Below the pieces are notes generated by a model that was not told where the DNA came from, searched no databases, and worked only from the letters and a program-made list of their open reading frames with translations. The translations under genes and the position numbers were made by a program. Source: an uncultured Spirochaetales bacterium (GTDB lineage: Bacteria; UBP6; UBA1177). Taken from it: 11,725 nucleotides of DNA. The stretch's first letter is position 1. Every line of letters begins with the position of its first letter. The DNA is taken from assembly GCA_902780365.1 (NCBI GenBank), contig CACZFE010000036.1:1-11725 (forward strand). The letters run 5' to 3'. Below are positions 1 through 5,100 of this stretch, piece by piece.

Positions 1-2
1 TG

Positions 3-116
3 GTCTATAATTCCGAGGATGAAGGCGAATACAACTGGGACCCGACCGACAAGGACACGAAACGCAGCTGGAGTTTAGGATTTATGCGGCTTTCTATCGC
101 GATTATTTTGAAGTAG
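3..116 (+). other. Partial plus-strand reading frame entering from the left edge
   Basis: From base 3 a frame stays open on the plus strand until a TAG at 114-116. Its first 20 codons read like genuine protein (starting VYNSEDEGEYNWDP, followed by TDKDTKR), with C-ending Tyr, Asn and Asp codons. After about base 62 the reading becomes antisense to the DUF4130 gene. The likely interpretation is that bases 1 to about 62 are the inner part of an unrelated plus-strand gene joined to a broken end of the DUF4130 gene. The fragment is too short to assign a family. It could be a real rearrangement, a chimeric assembly, or simple chance. Confidence 0.25.
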
Positions 117-772
117 TTTTTCCACATTTTTTCGAAAGAATCCTCGGTTTCCGATTTTCCGAAAAGTGTTTCCATGTTCAAGTGAGATGTCATTTCATCA
201 ATAAATTCAACATTTTCTGTTTTTCCTTCCGCATGATAGACGGCAATTCCGCGTTTCAAGTCGTGAATCATCCACCTGCATCCCGAAAGACGCTCGTAAA
301 AATGGGGGACAAGAAGCGGAATAAGGTTGAAATCTGGTTCAAACGGAGCATAGAAAATCCCCGACGAAAGCTCGGAAAACCGCAGCAGCCCCAGCATTTT
401 GTCATATTCACGCGACACTTTTTTACGCATCATCATTGCTCGTGCTATTCTTTCATCCTGAAAACACGAGAATGCCTTTTTTCCGTTCTTCAAGGCAGCT
501 TTTATCAGATAAAAATCGTAAGTTTCGCAATTTTCCTCTTCTGAAAGAAAGATATAGACTATCGCCGTAAATCCTCGCTCTCCGCATATTTCCAGAAGTT
601 TTGAGGCAACCCTTTCCGCTTTTTCCGGCGAAGTTTCGACCTCGCGTGTTTCGGCAAAAAACCGCGGCTGAAAACCGTTTTTTTTCTCAATTCCGACTTC
701 TTCCTTAACTAAAAACGCATCAAAAACCGCGCTCAGAAAACCTTCAAATGTGCCGTCATACAGAAAAATCAT
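5..772 (-). CDS. DUF4130 / TIGR03915-type predicted DNA metabolism protein, C-terminus apparently replaced
   Basis: This 255-residue protein begins MIFLYDGTFEGFLSAVFDAF, the typical opening of the TIGR03915/DUF4130 family. Members are predicted to act in DNA modification or repair and are nearly always encoded next to a TIGR03916 radical SAM protein, as here. The ATG lies 3 bases after the stop of that upstream gene, so translation is probably coupled. Other family-like stretches are the PLLVPHFYERLSGCRWMIHD region (about residues 150-170) and the NYFK...RINPKLQLRF region near the end. Family members normally continue from there into a conserved MP-[RK]-x-Y-W-K-x-L-x-E-type tail. Here the sequence departs after LQLRF into FVSLSVGSQLYSP and stops, which suggests that the last dozen or so native residues are missing. 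The biochemical function of the family is not established. The family call is firm; the truncation is an inference from remembered family consensus. Confidence 0.82.
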   Translation of the reverse strand: MIFLYDGTFEGFLSAVFDAFLVKEEVGIEKKNGFQPRFFAETREVETSPEKAERVASKLLEICGERGFTAIVYIFLSEEENCETYDFYLIKAALKNGKKAFSCFQDERIARAMMMRKKVSREYDKMLGLLRFSELSSGIFYAPFEPDFNLIPLLVPHFYERLSGCRWMIHDLKRGIAVYHAEGKTENVEFIDEMTSHLNMETLFGKSETEDSFEKMWKNYFKIIAIESRINPKLQLRFVSLSVGSQLYSPSSSEL

Positions 773-775
773 GTT

Positions 776-2023
776 TCAAAACAGCGAAAGCTGCTCTATC
801 GTGTGGTCGGGGGCACCGGCCCTCGTGCTCGTCGATTTCATTGCTTCGAGAACGGTTTTCTCTGCAAGACCGGTGTCAGGCATCATTTTTCCTTTGCAGG
901 TGATGAAATAGCGGGCCCTCTTCAGAACCACGCCTATCCGCTTGAGGTCATCGAAATCAAGAGAGCCGTTCCTTCGTGCCGAAACTATTCTGACTGCCGA
1001 CTGCCGTCCTATTCCCGGAACGCGTAGGATCATTTCGAACGCGGCAGTGTTCACTTCCAGCGGAAAAAGGTGCATGTTCCGCATCGCCCAGACCGCCTTA
1101 GGATCGACTTCATCCGAGAGAAAAGGATTCTCCTCAGAAACGATTTCGTCAGCCTGAAAACCGTAAAAACGCATGAGCCAGTCGGCCTGATAAAGTCTGT
1201 GCTCGCGGTCAAGCGGCGGAGTCGAAACAACAGGAAGACGGTTATCGGAATTCACCGGCACAAAAGCGGAATAATAGACCCTTTTCATGCTGAATTTTTT
1301 GTAGAAAGCCTCGCTCAGTTTCACTATTTTGAAATCGCTTTCCGGCGTCGCGCCGACAATGAGCTGAGTTGTCTGCCCGGCAGGCGCGAAAACCGGAAGT
1401 TTTTTCGTTTTTTTCCTCTCTTCCCTGTTTTCGATGATATCGCCGCAGATTTCCCCCATCGGTTTTATGATCGAATCCCTGCTTTTTTCAGTCAGTAGTT
1501 TCAGACTTTTTTCTGAAGGAAGTTCGATATTTACGGAAACTCTGTCGGCATAGAGGCCGGCCTCTTTGATGAGTATTTCGCTTGCTCCCGGAATAACTTT
1601 GAGATGAATATAACCGTTGAAATGCTCCTCAGTCCGCAGCTTTTTAGCCACCAGAAGCATCCTTTCCATCGTGTAATCGGCATTTTTGACGATCCCCGAA
1701 CTCAGAAAAAGCCCTTCGATGTAGTTCCGTTTGTAAAAATTCATCGTCAGCTGCACAAGTTCGTCAACAGTGAAAGATGCCCTCTTCACATCGTTGCTAC
1801 GCCTGTTTATGCAGTATGCGCAGTCGTTTATGCAGTAGTTCGTGAACAGAACTTTGAGCAGACTTATGCACCTTCCGTCGGCAGACCAGCTGTGGCAGAT
1901 ACCCGATTTATGCCCGCTGCCTATACCGCCGAAGGTTCCCCTGCGGTCGCTTCCGCTTGAAGAGCAGCTTGCGTCAAACTTTGCAGCAGCACCCAAAATC
2001 TCAAGTTTTTCAATAAGTTCCAT
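776..2023 (-). CDS. Putative DNA modification/repair radical SAM protein (TIGR03916 type)
   Basis: The 415-residue protein carries the radical SAM cluster motif CINDCAYC at residues 64-71 (C64, C68, C71), which would bind a [4Fe-4S] cluster and S-adenosylmethionine. Further cysteines occur in the N-terminal region (C20, C43, C52). A segment AGQTTQLIVGATPESD lies near residue 215. Near residues 332-350 the helix-hairpin-helix motif RVPGIGRQSAVRIVSAR suggests non-specific DNA binding. This order (N-terminal Cys region, radical SAM barrel, C-terminal HhH) and the length fit the TIGR03916 family, which is predicted to act on DNA together with its DUF4130 partner; that partner starts 3 bases downstream. 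The start codon is preceded by a modest GGTGAAA ribosome site, and a good promoter lies about 50 bases upstream. The substrate and reaction are unknown. Family assignment is confident; the DNA role is inferred from HhH and pairing. Confidence 0.9.
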   Translation of the reverse strand: MELIEKLEILGAAAKFDASCSSSGSDRRGTFGGIGSGHKSGICHSWSADGRCISLLKVLFTNYCINDCAYCINRRSNDVKRASFTVDELVQLTMNFYKRNYIEGLFLSSGIVKNADYTMERMLLVAKKLRTEEHFNGYIHLKVIPGASEILIKEAGLYADRVSVNIELPSEKSLKLLTEKSRDSIIKPMGEICGDIIENREERKKTKKLPVFAPAGQTTQLIVGATPESDFKIVKLSEAFYKKFSMKRVYYSAFVPVNSDNRLPVVSTPPLDREHRLYQADWLMRFYGFQADEIVSEENPFLSDEVDPKAVWAMRNMHLFPLEVNTAAFEMILRVPGIGRQSAVRIVSARRNGSLDFDDLKRIGVVLKRARYFITCKGKMMPDTGLAEKTVLEAMKSTSTRAGAPDHTIEQLSLF

Positions 2024-2070
2024 AAAGTTTCACCAAAACAGTTCAACCTTCAAAAAACTAAGCTGACAGC

Positions 2071-2098
2071 ATCATAACACCTGAAATAAAAAAGGCAA
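2071..2098 (-). promoter_or_regulatory. Sigma70-like promoter for the radical SAM/DUF4130 pair
   Basis: On the minus strand TTGCCT (2098-2093) and TATGAT (2076-2071) are separated by 16 bases. They sit about 50 bases before the start codon at 2023 in a 112-base gap between genes. Transcription would start near 2064. This is a sequence match only. I saw no convincing terminator for the upstream amidohydrolase operon in the same gap, so some read-through is possible. Confidence 0.5.
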
Positions 2099-2135
2099 TA
2101 TTTTTCAGAATACCGTTAAGAAAACAGCGGAGAAC

Positions 2136-2885
2136 TTATTTAATCCCCATAAATTTCGCGGCATTGTTGTAGAAAACATCTTCAAGCTGGGAGTCGCTGA
2201 GTCCGCAAGACATGACGCGCTGGATCTCGACTGTCGGATGGTGGAAAGGCGAATCGATACCGAACATGACACGTTCACTGCCAACAGTTTCGTAGGCATT
2301 TTTGATCTGGCAGCCCATCGGCATTCCAGAACATTCAAGCATGAGATTGTCGAATTTTTTCGCCATCGTGATGCTTCCGTCGATATAAACTCCGTGACCG
2401 TGTCCCATGTGGATCATAACTGTCGGCACTTCGGGATGACGCTCCGCCAGAAGACCTATCTGCCACGGAAGCGAGAACGGCGGATGACCGCAGTGGATAA
2501 AGACAGGTTTATTGTATTTCTTCGCGATCTCCATTATCGGATCGACCATAGGCGAATCGGCTGTAAAAGCGTCGAAAAGAGGCTGCATCTTGACTCCGGC
2601 AAACTTCTCGTCGCGCAGATAATGCTCAAGCATGTCGTAAGCCGCCTGACCGAGATTCGCGTTGACCCAGCAGAGCGGGATTATTTTGTCCGGCATCTTT
2701 TTGAAAGCGGCGTTGAGCTCCTCGTTCAGCGTGTGCGCCGCCGGGCAGAGGATAGTTTTTTCGATGTTGTAGTCCGACATCTGTTTTTCCAGCATCCCGG
2801 CATCGAAATTGACATTGAACGGGCTTCCGAAAAAGCCGATGTGAGAGTGTGCGTCGATTTTTTTGAATTTTGCGAAATCGTTCAT
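2136..2885 (-). CDS. Amidohydrolase family 2 (TIM-barrel metal-dependent hydrolase)
   Basis: The 249-residue protein has the metal-binding pattern of the amidohydrolase-2 group (Amidohydro_2). IDAHSHIG supplies H13 and H15 at the end of strand 1, FAGVKM gives K99 (not necessarily carboxylated), FIHCGH gives H131, MIHMGHGHG gives a histidine near 159, and FGIDSPF gives the catalytic-type Asp at 211. Enzymes of this group hydrolyse or decarboxylate small substrates. The sequence does not reveal which, and specific names cannot be supported. It is soluble, with no signal peptide. The start follows thiF by 9 bases and has a strong AAGGAGG ribosome site between the two genes, so it is the third gene of the thiS-thiF operon. 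That placement suggests a role in a sulfur-carrier or thiamine-related pathway, but this is an inference from context. Confidence 0.85.
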   Translation of the reverse strand: MNDFAKFKKIDAHSHIGFFGSPFNVNFDAGMLEKQMSDYNIEKTILCPAAHTLNEELNAAFKKMPDKIIPLCWVNANLGQAAYDMLEHYLRDEKFAGVKMQPLFDAFTADSPMVDPIMEIAKKYNKPVFIHCGHPPFSLPWQIGLLAERHPEVPTVMIHMGHGHGVYIDGSITMAKKFDNLMLECSGMPMGCQIKNAYETVGSERVMFGIDSPFHHPTVEIQRVMSCGLSDSQLEDVFYNNAAKFMGIK

Positions 2886-2894
2886 TTTTCCTCC

Positions 2895-3530
2895 TTATGC
2901 TTCAAATTCGCCTGCGATTATCCTGAGCACCGCGTGAGCCTGATGCGCCGCGCAGACAAGGACTCTCGCTCCGAAAAGGCCGTTTCCTGCCGCGACATCG
3001 TTCGTGAGATCGCCGCAGAGATAGAATTTGTCAGTAATTTTCCTCGTTTTTATGAGATTGGCTGAGTTGAGGCTTGCCATTCCCGAACCAGAAACAAGAT
3101 AAGTTTCAGGCATATTTTCAAGGACTGCATTCACGAGCATCGCCTTAGCCTCAGCCTTGTCGAAAGCTTCGCAGACTATAGGAATTCCTTTAAGAAGTTC
3201 TGTAGCATTTTCTTCGGTAATTTTTGCAACTTCAGCTGTAACTTCGCAGTAAGGAGCGATTTTTGAGAGATTTTCTTTCAAAGCCAGCGCCTTGAACAAA
3301 CCGATCTGGTCCGCAAAATACTGCTGACGGTTCAAATTCGTGATCTCGATTTTGTCGAAGTCGATGATCTTGAGCCGCCCGACCCCTGCTCTCGCCAGAG
3401 CGATAGCGATATTCGAGCCGAGCCCGCCCGCGCCGCAGACTGCAACCGAAGCAGCCTCGAATTTTTTCTGAAGTTCAAGCCCGTGTTTTGCCGCAAGGCC
3501 CTTGAAGAACTCTTCTTTTGAAGGGATCAT
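2895..3530 (-). CDS. thiF: ThiF-family adenylyltransferase (thiF_fam2 type) for the ThiS sulfur carrier
   Basis: The 211-residue protein has an E1-like Rossmann core: nucleotide loop GAGGLGSN at 33-40, the acidic switch IDFD with D57, and the NLNRQ motif (N65, R68) that contacts ATP phosphates. Enzymes of this family adenylate the C-terminal glycine of ThiS so that sulfur can be transferred to it. The adjacent thiS stop codon directly abuts this ATG, so the pair is translationally coupled. Length and lack of an obvious pair of CxxC zinc motifs fit the short fam2 ThiF found in anaerobes rather than the roughly 250-residue E. coli type. Several single cysteines (C32, C95, C120, C172, C193) are present, but their role cannot be judged. 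No thiG, thiH or thiE gene is in the window, so the sulfur could serve thiamine thiazole made elsewhere or another pathway. Confidence 0.9.
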   Translation of the reverse strand: MIPSKEEFFKGLAAKHGLELQKKFEAASVAVCGAGGLGSNIAIALARAGVGRLKIIDFDKIEITNLNRQQYFADQIGLFKALALKENLSKIAPYCEVTAEVAKITEENATELLKGIPIVCEAFDKAEAKAMLVNAVLENMPETYLVSGSGMASLNSANLIKTRKITDKFYLCGDLTNDVAAGNGLFGARVLVCAAHQAHAVLRIIAGEFEA

Positions 3531-3725
3531 CTAACCGCCTCCCACAAAACTTACAATCTCGATCACATCGCTTTCGCCAGCGACCGTTTCTGCGTATTTT
3601 GCTTTCGGAACGATGTTTCCGTTGAGTTCTACCGCCACTCTTGCAGGATTATAGCCGAATTTTTCAACTATATCGGCTATATTGAGACCGGTAACGGCCT
3701 CGGTCTTTCCGTTTACTTTAGTCAT
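3531..3725 (-). CDS. thiS: ThiS sulfur carrier protein
   Basis: This 64-residue protein has the size and ubiquitin-like (beta-grasp) pattern of ThiS: VNGKTEAV at the start, a central LNIADIVEKFGYNPARVAVELNG-like segment (positions about 14-36), and the C-terminal tail VSFVGGG. The final Gly-Gly is the part adenylated by ThiF and converted to a thiocarboxylate. An extra third glycine precedes it. The ATG at 3725 has a clear TTGGAGG ribosome site. The stop TAG is immediately followed by the thiF ATG. The 180 bases upstream contain none of the conserved CTGAGA/ACCTGA-type elements of a TPP riboswitch, so thiamine control by THI-box is not supported. Confidence 0.9.
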   Translation of the reverse strand: MTKVNGKTEAVTGLNIADIVEKFGYNPARVAVELNGNIVPKAKYAETVAGESDVIEIVSFVGGG

Positions 3726-3808
3726 ATTACCTCCAAGAAGACCAACACGCGGCTTTATCGCTTATTTTTCGGGATTTGGCAATATATTCCTCCAAAAAAT
3801 CCGCATTC

Positions 3809-3827
3809 GGGCGATATATGCCCAACC
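3809..3827 (+). promoter_or_regulatory. Putative operator in the thiS / lipoprotein divergent region (copy 1)
   Basis: This 19-base element contains a partial dyad, GGGC...GCCC, followed by AACC. It matches 16 of 19 positions, including 13 consecutive bases, with an element on the other strand at 8685-8703. Here it is followed after 7 bases by TTAAAC (3835-3840), a poor -10-like hexamer about 66 bases before the lipoprotein start. It could act on the plus-strand operon, on thiS, or on neither. A 13-base match by chance is not very rare in a window of this size, so confidence is low. The remaining bases of the 3726-3905 gap show no RNA gene. Confidence 0.3.
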
Positions 3828-3905
3828 CATTGTGTTAAACATCTACGAAAAGCGCTTAATAAAGGTTATGAGCGCAACTTTTACTATTTTTTATTGGAGG
3901 AAAAG

Positions 3906-4511
3906 ATGAAAAGATTTTTCAGATTCACACTTGTCGCGGTTATTTTCACAATGTTCTGCTCATGCGCTTCGCAGATTTCGACCATGAGTGTTTCAAAGGA
4001 AGCAAAACTCGCTCCCGAGGCGATGCATGTCTGGTCGCGCCCGATCGAAATCGGGTTTCAGGTTCAAGGTTTTATCGAGGGAAAGGCCGACAACAAAACA
4101 AAAGAGGCTGTAAGTTTGGAAGAAGCAGGCGGAATGAAACTCAACCTATTTTCAAAAAATTCTGCGGTTGAAATCGAAAAGCTTTCCCCTCTCGCAAAAC
4201 TTGCCGCATTCAATGCGATTCAAAACTCAAACGCAGACGGAATGATCATCACTATGCTTAAAGAGGAGAACAAAGACGGTAAAAAAACGGCGTGGGTCAA
4301 GGGAATCGCCCTTAAGCTTGTCATTTACGACGAAGTTTCTGTCGAAAGAAGCGATGCTTTCAGATACTGCCAGCTTTCCTGCGAGACGGGAAACTGCCAG
4401 GGCTGCCTGAGAATCCCGGAAGAAAAAGGCGGAAAAGCAGAAGCTGCTCCAAAAATTTTCAAGGAAGCTGTCAGACAGAATCCTGCTCCGAAAGAAGAAA
4501 ATGAAGAATAA
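3906..4511 (+). CDS. Secreted lipoprotein of unknown function with a four-cysteine cluster
   Basis: The ATG at 3906 is preferred over an in-frame TTG at 3894 because that TTG lies within the ribosome site TTGGAGGAAAAG. The 201-residue product starts MKRFFRFTLVAVIFTMFCSC, a short basic and hydrophobic signal with the likely lipid-attached cysteine at position 20, so it should be an outer-membrane or periplasmic lipoprotein. The mature part has a segment reading LSPLAKLAAFNAIQNSNADG (about 93-112), reminiscent of secreted proteins with an Ala-rich helix followed by a strand, but I cannot name a family. A CX3CX4CX2C cluster (C155, C159, C164, C167) could form disulfides or bind metal. The C-terminal 35 residues are charged and Pro/Ala-rich. 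It is the first gene of a three-gene envelope operon; the next starts 18 bases downstream. Confidence 0.75.
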   Translation: MKRFFRFTLVAVIFTMFCSCASQISTMSVSKEAKLAPEAMHVWSRPIEIGFQVQGFIEGKADNKTKEAVSLEEAGGMKLNLFSKNSAVEIEKLSPLAKLAAFNAIQNSNADGMIITMLKEENKDGKKTAWVKGIALKLVIYDEVSVERSDAFRYCQLSCETGNCQGCLRIPEEKGGKAEAAPKIFKEAVRQNPAPKEENEE

Positions 4512-4529
4512 TTCAAGGAAGATAAGACG

Positions 4530-5090
4530 ATGAAACTACTTAAATTTTCAACTACTTTTTTTATCATCGCCATACTTTTAGGCTATTTCACGCTCACTGC
4601 CGCGCCAAGGACACTTGACGAAATCAGCGGTCAGCAGAGCGAAGAGACAAAGAAGGAGATCGAAGCCCAAAAGCAGGAAGATGAAACGGCCGAAAAGCTG
4701 GAAGATGCGCAGTTCGCGAAACGCAAAAGGATGATAATCGCGACAACTACGCTTGTTTCGGGAGTCGTTCTTGGCGGTTTAGGCGGATTTTCGTTATATG
4801 AAATGAGCGAATCAAAGAACCGGCACGACAAATATACCGAAAGATACCACAACGCCACTTTTCCTGAAGAAGCCGAAAAATACAGGAAAAAGGCAAAAAA
4901 CGCCGATGATGACAGAGTGAAGTTCATGGCTCTCGGTGCTGCCGGAGTTGCTCTCGGCGCGGCTTTGATAACAACAGGAATCGTGTTTTACAGCATAGAG
5001 TTCGAGGAAGAAAAGGAGGCAAAAAAAACAAAAATATCCTTCGGAGCGAACCCGCTCGAGAACTCAATTTACCTGACACTTAACTGGTAG
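4530..5090 (+). CDS. Envelope protein with signal peptide and two glycine-rich membrane helices
   Basis: I do not recognise a named family for this 186-residue protein. Residues 1-24 form a signal peptide or first membrane segment (hydrophobic run ending TLTAAPR). Residues 30-66 are highly charged and probably helical (many Glu, Lys and Gln). Two hydrophobic stretches follow, about 68-90 (IIATTTLVSGVVLGGLGGF) and 132-155 (FMALGAAGVALGAALITTG), joined by a charged segment with a Tyr-containing helix-like pattern (KYTERY...AEKYRKKAKNADDD). The last residues, ISFGANPLENSIYLTLNW, look like an amphipathic strand ending in an aromatic residue, as in outer-membrane strands, though one strand proves nothing. 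The ribosome site is AAGGAAG. The gene lies between two lipoprotein genes, with a 10-base gap to the next, so a role in assembling or anchoring the large surface lipoprotein is a fair guess only. Confidence 0.7.
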   Translation: MKLLKFSTTFFIIAILLGYFTLTAAPRTLDEISGQQSEETKKEIEAQKQEDETAEKLEDAQFAKRKRMIIATTTLVSGVVLGGLGGFSLYEMSESKNRHDKYTERYHNATFPEEAEKYRKKAKNADDDRVKFMALGAAGVALGAALITTGIVFYSIEFEEEKEAKKTKISFGANPLENSIYLTLNW

Positions 5091-5100
5091 GAGGCGAAAA

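Noticed and set aside
1070..1498. Long plus-strand frame opposite the radical SAM gene
   Set aside because: It is antisense to a gene with clear family motifs and coding signal, and has no independent support.
2238..3065. 275-codon plus-strand frame opposite the amidohydrolase and thiF
   Set aside because: The opposite strand encodes two well-recognised proteins with good ribosome sites; the frame is a shadow.
3726..3793. Leader peptide before thiS: a GGAGG followed by TTG and six codons
   Set aside because: Rare start codon, only six residues, and no amino-acid pattern typical of attenuation.
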